Part shown: piece after piece, positions 25,897 through 34,056 of the stretch | Position numbering within the stretch: the stretch's first letter is position 1 | How the letters are laid out: every line of letters starts with the position of its first letter | Assembly (NCBI RefSeq): GCF_001676055.1 | Contig: NZ_LZEX01000002.1 | Coordinates: 1-64,000 of the forward strand | Direction: 5' to 3' | Length of the DNA: 64,000 bases | Origin: Morganella psychrotolerans | GTDB lineage: Bacteria > Pseudomonadota > Gammaproteobacteria > Enterobacterales > Enterobacteriaceae | Notes under the pieces: model-generated | Seen by the model: the letters and a program-made list of their open reading frames with translations, nothing else | Told to the model about the DNA's origin: nothing | Database searches by the model: none | Position numbers and translations under genes: made by a program

Positions 25897-27392
25897 CGGC
25901 GTCTTATGCAGACAGTGACGAGTTACTGCGGGTTGAAGGGGTGCGCAAGGCCTTTGGTCAGGTTGTGGCTCTGAAAAATGCGCAGTTCTCGCTGAAAAAA
26001 GGCTCTGTTCACGCCCTGTGTGGCGGGAACGGCGCCGGTAAATCAACCTTTCTCAGCATCCTGATGGGGTTTATCCGTCCGGATGCCGGCGAAATTTATG
26101 TCAAAGGTAAGCGCTGCGAATTTCATCAGCCGATTGAAGCGCTGCATGCCGGTATTGCTATCGTTCAGCAGGAATTGAGCTCAATTCCTGACCTGACGGT
26201 CGCTGAAAATATCTGGCTGGGACGTGAGCCGCGCCGGTTTGGTTTTGTCGATTTCAAAAAACTTAATCAGCAAACCACTGAATTGCTGGCTGATTTACAT
26301 TTTGATATCTCCCCGACAGAAAAAATGCGCAACCTGAGCGTTGCCGAGCAGCAACTGGTGGAAATCGCCAAAGCGCTCTCCCATGCTGATGCAGATATCA
26401 TCATTATGGATGAACCAACCTCAGCCATTGGCGAGGAAGATGCGCGGAAGATTTTTGATGTCATCACCCGCCTGACGGAAAAAGGTAAAGGCATTATTTA
26501 TGTCTCCCACCGCCTGTCCGAAATTTTTCAGATAGCCGATACCTTCACCATTTTTCGTGACGGTACCTTTATCACTGACGGACCGCTGGCAGATATTAAC
26601 CGTGAGAAGCTGATCGAGCTGATTATCGGGCGTGAAATCAAAGATGAATTTGCCAAATTCAATGAGCCGACGACTGAAACCATCATGGACGTTGCCGGGC
26701 TTTCCCGCGATAACCATGTGCATGATATCAGTCTGAACCTGAAAAAAGGTGAAATCCTCGGGATCTATGGTTTAGTCGGCTCCGGGCGCACTGAGTTTCT
26801 CGATCTGATTTTCGGAATTGAACACGCGGACAAAGGCACCATTCATATTAACGGGCAGCATCTGGATAAACATTCCCCGAAAGATGCGATCAATGCCGGT
26901 ATAGCCTATGTCACGGAAGATCGCAAAGAGACCGGGCTGATGCTCGGGCGCTCCATTAATGAAAATATTAATATTGCCTCCTTCGGCGCGATCAGCAGAG
27001 GCGGCTTTATCAATGACAAAAAAGAGCAGGCGCGATCGAATGACATGATTGACCTGTTCAATGTGAAAACGCCGGATGCCGCACAATTAGTCGGTAATCT
27101 CAGCGGCGGTAACCAGCAGAAAGTGGTTCTCGGGCGCTGGGCGCTGATTGAGCCGGATGTGATGCTGCTTGATGAACCGACACGCGGCGTGGATGTCGGC
27201 GCCAAAAAAGAAATCTACCGTTTTATGTCCGAGTTTGCATTACAGGGCAAAGGTATCGTGATGGTCTCTTCTGAGCTGTCCGAAATTATCGGAATGAGTG
27301 ATCGCATTATTGTCTTTCGGGACGGGCGGATCGCCGGAGAGCTGACCGCAGCCAATGCCACTCAGTCCGATTTAATGAAACTTGCGGTGTGA
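25893..27392 (+). CDS. Pentitol/pentose ABC importer, fused dual ATP-binding protein
   Basis: A 499-residue RbsA-type ATPase: first domain Walker A GGNGAGKST (about 47-55) and IIMDEPTSAI; second domain with degenerate GLVGSGRTE, LSGGNQQKVVLGRW and LLDEPTRGVD. The Cys-Gly-Gly start of the first Walker A loop (LCGGNGAGKST) is less common than the usual GENGAGKST. Translation is coupled to xylB by the ATGA overlap. Substrate is inferred from context as xylitol, D-arabitol, D-xylulose or D-lyxose. Confidence 0.9.
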   Translation: MTASYADSDELLRVEGVRKAFGQVVALKNAQFSLKKGSVHALCGGNGAGKSTFLSILMGFIRPDAGEIYVKGKRCEFHQPIEALHAGIAIVQQELSSIPDLTVAENIWLGREPRRFGFVDFKKLNQQTTELLADLHFDISPTEKMRNLSVAEQQLVEIAKALSHADADIIIMDEPTSAIGEEDARKIFDVITRLTEKGKGIIYVSHRLSEIFQIADTFTIFRDGTFITDGPLADINREKLIELIIGREIKDEFAKFNEPTTETIMDVAGLSRDNHVHDISLNLKKGEILGIYGLVGSGRTEFLDLIFGIEHADKGTIHINGQHLDKHSPKDAINAGIAYVTEDRKETGLMLGRSINENINIASFGAISRGGFINDKKEQARSNDMIDLFNVKTPDAAQLVGNLSGGNQQKVVLGRWALIEPDVMLLDEPTRGVDVGAKKEIYRFMSEFALQGKGIVMVSSELSEIIGMSDRIIVFRDGRIAGELTAANATQSDLMKLAV

Positions 27393-27444
27393 TGATGCAC
27401 AGCCGTTCACCCGTCATCGTATGCATGAATAAAGAGAAGTGACC

Positions 27445-28485
27445 ATGAATACAACAAATACTGCGCCCTCACCAGGGATCTCATTTATTGCCCGTAACAA
27501 GAAAAACATGCACAAATACGGCATCATTCTGGCGTTCTTTGTTCTGTGCCTGATTGTTGCTGTTGTGGGTGAAATTCAGGTCGCCCGCGGCGACTGGACC
27601 AATAACTACTTTCTGAGCCAGGATAATATGATGATTATCCTGCGCCAGATTTCGATAAACGGCATTCTCGCCATCGGCATGACGTTCGTTATTATCACCG
27701 CCGGTGTTGATTTGTCTGTCGGCTCCGTACTGGCACTGAGCGGCATTGTGGCGGCGCGTTTTGCCACCAGCAATACCGGACTGGCTATCGGTGATACTGC
27801 CAATGCAGTGATGGTTCCGATGATTATCGCCCTGGGGATCGGGATTGTCTGTGGTCTGCTCAACGGCACCATTCTGGCAAAATTTAATCTTCAGCCGTTT
27901 ATCGTCACCATGGGAATGTTATCTGCCGCACGCGGTCTGACACTGCTGACCACTGACGGTAACCCGGTATCACAGCTTAACAGTGATTTCCGCTGGTTAG
28001 GAAACGGCTATATTTTTGATATCCCGGTACCGGTGGTTATTCTGGCTGCTATCTTTATTCTTGCCTGGATTTTGCTGAATAAAACCACGTTCGGGCGTTA
28101 CGTTTATGCGGTCGGCGGAAATCCAAAGAGTGCGAGAACCTCCGGTATCAGTGTAATTAAAATCAAAGTACTGGTTTATACCCTGTGTGGCGCATTAGCC
28201 GGTATTGCAGGCCTGATCCTCACCGCCCGCACCGGTTCAGCACAGACCAGCGCAGGGAGTGCTTACGAGCTGGATGCTATCGCCGCGGTTGTTATCGGCG
28301 GAACCAGTATGGCAGGCGGCGTCGGAACATTAGTCGGCACCCTGTTCGGCGTATTAATTATTGGCGTGATGAATAACGGCCTCGACCTGCTCGGTGTTCA
28401 ATCCTATTACCAGCAGATTATCAAAGGTGCATTAATTGTTATCGCCGTGCTTTTAGATCCGTCACGCAAACAACGTCGTGACTGA
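27445..28485 (+). CDS. Pentitol/pentose ABC importer, permease
   Basis: A 346-residue RbsC-type permease with multiple hydrophobic segments and the signatures VIITAGVDLSVGS and ELDAIAAVVIGGTSMAGG. I use ATG 27445 (AGAGAAG upstream) instead of the GTG two codons earlier. The binding-protein gene follows only after 347 bases of palindromic repeats. Those repeats may stabilise the 3' end of the upstream mRNA or separate its expression from the binding protein. Confidence 0.9.
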   Translation: MNTTNTAPSPGISFIARNKKNMHKYGIILAFFVLCLIVAVVGEIQVARGDWTNNYFLSQDNMMIILRQISINGILAIGMTFVIITAGVDLSVGSVLALSGIVAARFATSNTGLAIGDTANAVMVPMIIALGIGIVCGLLNGTILAKFNLQPFIVTMGMLSAARGLTLLTTDGNPVSQLNSDFRWLGNGYIFDIPVPVVILAAIFILAWILLNKTTFGRYVYAVGGNPKSARTSGISVIKIKVLVYTLCGALAGIAGLILTARTGSAQTSAGSAYELDAIAAVVIGGTSMAGGVGTLVGTLFGVLIIGVMNNGLDLLGVQSYYQQIIKGALIVIAVLLDPSRKQRRD

Positions 28486-28540
28486 CAGCAGTACCCACGC
28501 GGATTTTTTCAGCCCGCCACATTCCGAATGACAAGCGAAT

Positions 28541-28665
28541 TTACGCAAAATCATTCAGTTTGTGGCAAGGCGGCAAAGTGAAGGAGCTCGGGGAGCATAC
28601 ACCAGTATGTGACCCGGGATACTGAGCGAAGCCAACACCGCCACAGACTGAAGGATGAAGCGTAA
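28541..28665. repeat. Dispersed palindromic element, copy 3
   Basis: About 125 bases bounded by TTACGC and GCGTAA, with inner arms CAGTTTGTGGC/GCCACAGACTG and the central GCATACACCAGTATGTGACC. It is the same family as the elements at 20897 and 21316 but with different outer ends. Confidence 0.75.
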
Positions 28666-28787
28666 ACGTAAAATCATTCGTTTTGCAGGTAGGCGGCAAA
28701 GTGAGAACACCCCGGGAGCATACACCAGTATGTGACCCGGGATACTGAACGAAGCCAACACCGCCACAGGCTGAAGGATGAAGCGTA
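28666..28787. repeat. Dispersed palindromic element, copy 4
   Basis: A second copy directly next to copy 3, sharing CATACACCAGTATGTGACCCGGGATACTGA (split here by description only: core CATACACCAGTATG, then TGACCCGGG). Its left arm is diverged (TTTTGCAGGTAGGC). The pair lies within the sugar transporter operon between permease and binding-protein genes. Confidence 0.7.
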
Positions 28788-28832
28788 AAAAAAAAGAAGA
28801 CTATAAAAACAGCTACCCTACAAGGAACAACC

Positions 28833-29837
28833 ATGAACAAACTGACCAAGATCGCAGCTCTTACCACTGCTTTGCTGATGGGCGGCCAGGCATTTGCGGC
28901 TCAGGATAACCCGGTAAAAATTTCAGTACTTATGTATGGAATGAAAGCTGAGTTTGTCCAGTTAATGGAAAAAGCGGCAAAAGAACATCCGGCTGTGAAA
29001 AGTGGTGATGCGGTTATTACTGTTTATGACGGTCGTTACGACCCGATGGTACAGAATAACCAGGCTGAGACTGCTATTCAGACCAAAACTGACGCTATCA
29101 TTATTAACCCGATGGATTATGAAGCGAACATTGACGTGGTCACCATGGCGAATGAGGCAAAAATCCCTGTTATCGTCACCAACGCCCGTCTGAATACAGA
29201 TAAAATGACAGCTGAAGTGGTTTCTGATGACGTCCTCGGCGGTTACATGGAAGCCAAAGCGGTTCTGGCAAAAATGAATTGCGAAGGTAACGTGGTTATT
29301 ATCGAAGGGCCGAAAGGCGGCAGCGGTGAAATTCAGCGCGGCGAAGGTAATGACAAAGCCATTGCAGAATGTGGTCCGGGCAAAGTGAAAGTGTTAGAGC
29401 GTAAAACCGCTAACTGGTCACGCGCTGAAGCTATGCCGCTGATGGAAAACTGGTTACAGAAGCACCGTGGTAAAATCGGTGGCGTTATCGCGCAGAATGA
29501 CGAAATGGCATTAGGTGCTATTGAAGCTATCAAATCTGCCGGTCTGAATGTCAGTGATTTCTCTATCGCGGGTGTGGATGGTGTTTCTGATGCTATCCGT
29601 TCCGTGCAGGAAGGCGAAATGGTTTCCATCCTTCAGGATGCAAACGCACAGATGCAGGGCTCTATCGACCTTGCAATGAAAGCCGTAAAAGGTGACAGCT
29701 ATCAGCCACAGTCCAAAATCTGGGCGCAATACGCAGACAAACTGCAGTGGAATGATGGTAAAGATAACCACTATGCTATTCCGTGGACAGAAGTAACGAC
29801 AGAGAACGCAAAACAGTTACTGGATGCCCGTAAGTAA
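28833..29837 (+). CDS. Pentitol/pentose ABC importer, periplasmic binding protein
   Basis: A 334-residue protein with a clear Sec signal peptide (LTTALLMGGQAFA-AQ, cleavage after about residue 22) and a type 1 periplasmic sugar-binding fold (IIINPMDYEANI, GVIAQNDEMALGAIEA, SIAGVDGVSD). It delivers substrate to the permease encoded upstream. It lies downstream of two palindromic elements but has its own AAGGAAC ribosome binding site and may be transcribed at a different level from the rest. An intrinsic terminator follows. It is the last gene of the cluster. Confidence 0.9.
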   Translation: MNKLTKIAALTTALLMGGQAFAAQDNPVKISVLMYGMKAEFVQLMEKAAKEHPAVKSGDAVITVYDGRYDPMVQNNQAETAIQTKTDAIIINPMDYEANIDVVTMANEAKIPVIVTNARLNTDKMTAEVVSDDVLGGYMEAKAVLAKMNCEGNVVIIEGPKGGSGEIQRGEGNDKAIAECGPGKVKVLERKTANWSRAEAMPLMENWLQKHRGKIGGVIAQNDEMALGAIEAIKSAGLNVSDFSIAGVDGVSDAIRSVQEGEMVSILQDANAQMQGSIDLAMKAVKGDSYQPQSKIWAQYADKLQWNDGKDNHYAIPWTEVTTENAKQLLDARK

Positions 29838-29863
29838 GCTGATTACGCCTCTTTTTCTGAATA

Positions 29864-29898
29864 AGCCGCTGTTTTCATATGAGAACGGCGGTTTTTTT
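29864..29898 (+). terminator. Terminator of the pentitol/lyxose operon
   Basis: A stem of CCGCTGTTTTC with GAGAACGGCGG around a TCATATGA centre, followed by T7. Confidence 0.8.
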
Positions 29899-30107
29899 AT
29901 TCTTTATCATATATTTTCTATGGCGGATAACTCTGCGTGATGACTCTTTTTGCTATTTTCTGAACAGATAAAAAAACCGGTGTTTGGCTGTAAACATTAA
30001 CCACTGAATACACCGGCCCCCTCTCCCGCCCGCTTCACATAGTATAAATTAACAGTATTATATAATTACTTAATCAATATAAATACAACATCAAATTCTG
30101 CGACACT

Positions 30108-30761
30108 ATGACTGATCGGGATAAAGCAATCGCAAAAGTACAGAAACTAATGTCTCTTGCGGAAAACGCCGGTAATGAGAATGAGGCGGCAAACGCCTTT
30201 GCGAAAGCACGGCTGTTTATGAAAAAGCATGCTCTCTCGTTATCCGATATTTATTCCTCTGAATCAGAAATACCTCCGGCGGTACAACCTGAAAAACAGC
30301 CGGTAAAATACCCTCCGAAACCAATGACCGCAGAAGAACGCCACCGGGAAATGGGACGGCAGAAACAGCAGGAAGAGCAGCGGCTCAGAGAACTACAGGC
30401 GCTGGTCGCACAACAAAGACAACGGGAATTGCAACGACAGCGGGAACAACAAGCACTCCGCGAACTGGAAAAAAGACAGGCGATAAAAAAACAGCAGCAA
30501 CAAATGCCACAGGAACAGGAAAATCAGCCTGATCCGGTCAGGCTTGAGCCGGAAGTCTCTGCACAACCGATATTGCCGCAGCAACCGGTAACCCCGCCGC
30601 AAGCACCTGATTTCAGCCGTGATGCAACACCGCCGGAAAGTGGTATGCGACAATTAATCATCAGCAAAATAAAAAATATACTGGTGAAACGCAATATTCC
30701 GCTGGTATTAATTGCGGCAGTAATGATTTTCTTTGTAATTTATATAGTCTATCTTCAGTAA
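30108..30761 (+). CDS. DUF2786 protein with a C-terminal membrane anchor
   Basis: A 217-residue protein in three parts. An N-terminal DUF2786 domain (about 1-45; KVQKLMSLAENAGNENEAANAFAKARLFMKKH in that segment, quoted only in part: AENAGNENEA, KARLFMKKH). A long Gln/Arg/Glu-rich coiled-coil-like region (about 68-140), then a proline-rich linker. A single hydrophobic C-terminal segment (about 195-216, LVLIAAVMIFFVIYIVYL) suggests tail anchoring in the inner membrane. The function of DUF2786 is not established; it occurs in phage and mobile-element proteins. It stands alone, two bases short of the convergent LysR gene's stop. Confidence 0.75.
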   Translation: MTDRDKAIAKVQKLMSLAENAGNENEAANAFAKARLFMKKHALSLSDIYSSESEIPPAVQPEKQPVKYPPKPMTAEERHREMGRQKQQEEQRLRELQALVAQQRQRELQRQREQQALRELEKRQAIKKQQQQMPQEQENQPDPVRLEPEVSAQPILPQQPVTPPQAPDFSRDATPPESGMRQLIISKIKNILVKRNIPLVLIAAVMIFFVIYIVYLQ

Positions 30762-30762
30762 A

Positions 30763-31686
30763 TTATTCAGTAATACTTTCAGTCAATTGCGCATTATTCC
30801 CCTGCCCGATCCCCAGTTTTTCTCTTGCCAGCGTATTCCAGGCCCGGCAACTGCGGCTCTGATACCCTTTCACATTAGCCAGTGCTAAGTCATAAGAGAG
30901 CACCGGAGAGATAACCGGGATAATCGCCAGCCCGTCAATCCGCCTGTTACGCCACATGCTGTCAGGCAGTAATGTAATTCCCACCCCGGCACTTACCATT
31001 GCAATAATCAAATCCAGGTGATTACTCCGCCCTGCCACTATTGGCTTACTGTGATAAATTCCGCAGGCGCTGCGGATAAGATCGTTAATCCGGAAATCTT
31101 CAGAGAAAAAAACAAATTTCTGATCCAGTAATTCCGTAAACAGAACCTGCTCTTTTGTCGCCAGCGGATGCTGCTCATTGACCAACAACATCAGTCGGTT
31201 AGTGGTAAATCGCTGTAAATCAAACAAATTATTATCAAACGGTAACATGACGGCAGCAGTTTCGACACTGCCTTCTGTCATCGCATCCAGCATCTGTTTG
31301 GTGCCCAGTTCAAAGATTTTCAGTTCAACCTGCGGATGCCGGGAACTGAATGCCATAATAATATCGGCGAAATAGGTTGATGCGATAACCGGTGGTAATC
31401 CAACATTCAGTGTCCCGGTCAGCGGGCCGGATTTATCCTGTAACGCTTTGTTCATACAATGAAACTGCGCCAGGATCCGGGTGGCATGATCAAACAGAAT
31501 CGCCCCTTCATCTGTCAGTTTTACACCATCCGTTTCACGGGTCAGTAGTGTGAAACCGAGTTCATCTTCCAGCTTCAGAATGCTGCGGCTGATGGCGGGT
31601 TGTGTCACACATAATGACTCTGCTGCGCGGCTGAAACCATTAAGTTGTACAACCTCGGCAAAATACCGCAGTGCCCGGATATCCAT
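30763..31686 (-). CDS. LysR-family regulator, divergent from a keto-acid decarboxylase
   Basis: A 307-residue LysR-type protein: N-terminal winged helix-turn-helix (about 1-60; ALRYFAEVVQLNGFSRAAESL) and a C-terminal co-inducer domain (GTLNVGLPPVIASTYF, about 91-106; AMVSAGVGITLLPDS). It is divergent from the decarboxylase gene with a gap of about 140 bases, the normal arrangement for a LysR regulator and its target. The co-inducer is unknown; an aromatic amino or keto acid would fit the target. Its stop is two bases from that of the DUF2786 gene. Confidence 0.88.
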   Translation of the reverse strand: MDIRALRYFAEVVQLNGFSRAAESLCVTQPAISRSILKLEDELGFTLLTRETDGVKLTDEGAILFDHATRILAQFHCMNKALQDKSGPLTGTLNVGLPPVIASTYFADIIMAFSSRHPQVELKIFELGTKQMLDAMTEGSVETAAVMLPFDNNLFDLQRFTTNRLMLLVNEQHPLATKEQVLFTELLDQKFVFFSEDFRINDLIRSACGIYHSKPIVAGRSNHLDLIIAMVSAGVGITLLPDSMWRNRRIDGLAIIPVISPVLSYDLALANVKGYQSRSCRAWNTLAREKLGIGQGNNAQLTESITE

Positions 31687-31826
31687 GTTTCATTCCTATT
31701 ACATTTAGTCATAGCCGTGATGAGTATAAACCATTTCCTATTACTCCGGATTATCGTTACAAATCATTCATAGAGTTAATGATTTGACGCTGATAAATCA
31801 GCACCGTATTTACCGGAGAAGAAAAA

Positions 31827-33476
31827 ATGACAAAAACAGTAATTGAGCATGTGCTGGCGTGTTTACAGGAACTCGGGATCCACCATGTCTTTGGTGTCGC
31901 AGGTGACTATGCATTTCCGGTTGAAGATGCCGTATGTGAAAGTAACAGCATGAAATGGATAGGAAACTGTAATGAACTGAACGCGGCTTACGCTGCCGAC
32001 GGCTATGCGCGCATCAACGGAATGGCGGCGCTTTCAACCACCTTCGGTGTAGGGGAATTAAGTGCCATAAACGGCATCGCCGGGTCTTATGCCGAAAATC
32101 TGCCGGTTTTTCATCTGGTTGGTATGCCGGCAAGCGGCGTACAAAAAAGCGGGCGCCTGGTTCACCATACATTAGGTAACGGGGATTTCAGCCTGTTTTA
32201 TGAATTGGGGCAGCGTCTGGCCTGCGCCCACGCAATAATGACACCGGAAAATTGTGTACAGGAAACAGAACGGCTTATCTCCAGCGCGCTGCGTGAGCGC
32301 CGCCCTGTCTATATCGGCTTTCCGTCTGATTACGCTGTATTGCCGGTTAAAACACCGGAAAACACCGCTCCTCACGCGCTGCCGGTCAGTAATAGCGCCT
32401 CACTGTCTGCGGCTGTTACCGCCATTACCGCTAAGCTGGCGGCAAGCAAAAGCACCTGTATTTTACCCGGCATCTTATCTGTCCGATCCGGTTTAATTGA
32501 CGATGTGCGCGCACTCATCAATAAAACAGGTCTGCCATACGCCACCATGTTTATGGATAAAGCCATTATCAGTGAATCAGATCCCCATTACACCGGTATG
32601 TATAACGGGCAACTGATGAACCCGCAGGTCAGGGAGTTTGTTGAAAATTGTGAGTGTGTCCTGAGTGTTGGTGCCGTTATGACTGATTTCAATACCGGCA
32701 GCTTTACCGCTGAAATTGCCCCGCAAAGACTTATCAGCATTATGGCGGAACACGTCAGTGTCGGCCCGGCCATTTTTCCGCAGGTGTATATGCGCGATAT
32801 TCTCTCTGCATTAATCACCGCACTGCCTCACACTGATTGTTCTGTTCTGCCGGCAACCGGGCTTGGTTTGCCGGTATCTGATGTATCCGGCGAAATAATA
32901 CCGCAATATCTCTACCCGCGTTTTGAGCAAATGTTCAGAAAGGACGATATTATTATTGCTGAAACCGGGACGGTTTCAATGGGGCTGGGCTTTGCCCTGC
33001 TGCCGGAAGGTGCGCAGTTCCATAACCAAACGTTATGGGGCTCAATCGGCTGGGCAACACCTGCGGCTTTTGGTGCGGCGGTTGCCGCACCGGACAAACG
33101 AATTATTCTGATAACCGGGGAAGGCGCTCATCAGCTGACCGCACAGGAGATAAGCCAGTTTGACCGGGCCGGGCTGAAACCGCTTATTTTTGTGCTCAAT
33201 AATGACGGCTATCTGATTGAACGGCTGCTGTGTAAAGACCCGGAAGCGGTTTATAACGATTTACCACAGTGGCATTATGCACAATTACCGCAAGCGCTGG
33301 GGTGTGATGACTGGTATTGCCGCCGCGTCACCACCTGCACGGAACTGGATGATGCGATTAAAGAGGCAGAGTCCGGTGACCGCGCGGCTTATATTGAAAT
33401 CATAACCGACCGGTATGCCGCCTCTGAACTGGCTGAAAAACTGGGAGCATCAGCGGGATCCCTGTATTCGTTTTAA
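31827..33476 (+). CDS. Thiamine-diphosphate 2-keto-acid decarboxylase (indolepyruvate/phenylpyruvate type)
   Basis: A 549-residue ThDP enzyme of the pyruvate/indolepyruvate decarboxylase family. Catalytic Glu50 is in GNCNELNAAYAADGYAR and the paired active-site histidines 113-114 in VHHTLGNGDF. The C-terminal cofactor motif is GEGAHQLTAQEI...VLNNDGYLIE, where the usual GDG is GEG. It non-oxidatively decarboxylates a 2-keto acid to an aldehyde in the cytosol. Indole-3-pyruvate (Ehrlich-type or auxin pathway) or phenylpyruvate are the likeliest substrates; the sequence cannot separate them from pyruvate. It is a single-gene unit with a strong terminator, probably controlled by the divergent LysR protein. 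Confidence 0.82.
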   Translation: MTKTVIEHVLACLQELGIHHVFGVAGDYAFPVEDAVCESNSMKWIGNCNELNAAYAADGYARINGMAALSTTFGVGELSAINGIAGSYAENLPVFHLVGMPASGVQKSGRLVHHTLGNGDFSLFYELGQRLACAHAIMTPENCVQETERLISSALRERRPVYIGFPSDYAVLPVKTPENTAPHALPVSNSASLSAAVTAITAKLAASKSTCILPGILSVRSGLIDDVRALINKTGLPYATMFMDKAIISESDPHYTGMYNGQLMNPQVREFVENCECVLSVGAVMTDFNTGSFTAEIAPQRLISIMAEHVSVGPAIFPQVYMRDILSALITALPHTDCSVLPATGLGLPVSDVSGEIIPQYLYPRFEQMFRKDDIIIAETGTVSMGLGFALLPEGAQFHNQTLWGSIGWATPAAFGAAVAAPDKRIILITGEGAHQLTAQEISQFDRAGLKPLIFVLNNDGYLIERLLCKDPEAVYNDLPQWHYAQLPQALGCDDWYCRRVTTCTELDDAIKEAESGDRAAYIEIITDRYAASELAEKLGASAGSLYSF

Positions 33477-33496
33477 CTGAGACTGACGGCTGTTAC

Positions 33497-33530
33497 CAAA
33501 AAAACGCCACATCTGCATGTGGCGTTTTTT
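33497..33530. terminator. Terminator after the decarboxylase gene
   Basis: ACGCCACAT, loop CTGC, ATGTGGCGT, with A-run before and T6 after. Symmetrical, so it may also serve the convergent lipoprotein gene at 33534. Confidence 0.88.
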
Positions 33531-33533
33531 GTT

Positions 33534-34034
33534 TCAGAATCCGTTCTCTTTACACAATGCCTTGTTTGCATGCAGTGTAAATAAAATATGCTGAGGATAA
33601 TCATCATAATACTGATGGATCTCAGCCAGCCCTTTTTCCTGAGCCAGTTGCACAGTCTTCAGTGAACATGTCCGGAAAATAAGATCGCTTTGCATATTTA
33701 TCTGATCGTTTTTCTGTGAGGATGCAGATTTTTTCAGCCATGCCGGTGACAGCGAATAGTGATAAATAACATTGTTATCTTTCGCCTCAATATTCTCAAT
33801 ATAAAGGGAATTATCTATCTTCATGCGCGGCTGTCCGTTCATTTTAGCTTTGTCTTCCTGCGCACCTGTCACTGCCAGTTCATTCGCACTCATAGTGCTT
33901 ATTTTTTGTTTATAGCCCGCAATATACTCAGGAGATTGATAATAGTGATCCGCATAGGCTGTTTTAAGCTCTGCATCACTCATCACACACCCGGTAAGGA
34001 CTAAAACAGGTAAAATAATGAATAGTGTTTTCAT
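33534..34034 (-). CDS. Lipoprotein of unknown function
   Basis: A 166-residue protein with a lipoprotein signal (hydrophobic FIILPVLVL, lipobox LTGC, Cys16), followed by a mature part with no recognised domain. Two further cysteines (TCSLKT and ALCKENGF) could be disulfide-bonded in the periplasm. ATG 34034 is preceded by GGGAT; longer frames reach back into the upstream gene and lack a signal peptide. It follows the frameshifted secreted-protein gene by 22 bases and is probably co-transcribed with it. Confidence 0.72.
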   Translation of the reverse strand: MKTLFIILPVLVLTGCVMSDAELKTAYADHYYQSPEYIAGYKQKISTMSANELAVTGAQEDKAKMNGQPRMKIDNSLYIENIEAKDNNVIYHYSLSPAWLKKSASSQKNDQINMQSDLIFRTCSLKTVQLAQEKGLAEIHQYYDDYPQHILFTLHANKALCKENGF

Positions 34035-34056
34035 TGTTAATCCCATATCAGGTAAA

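Noticed and set aside
29969-30017. Second terminator after the pentitol operon
   Set aside because: The CCGGTGT/ACACCGG arms are separated by about 30 bases and the T-run is on the minus strand, where no gene ends.
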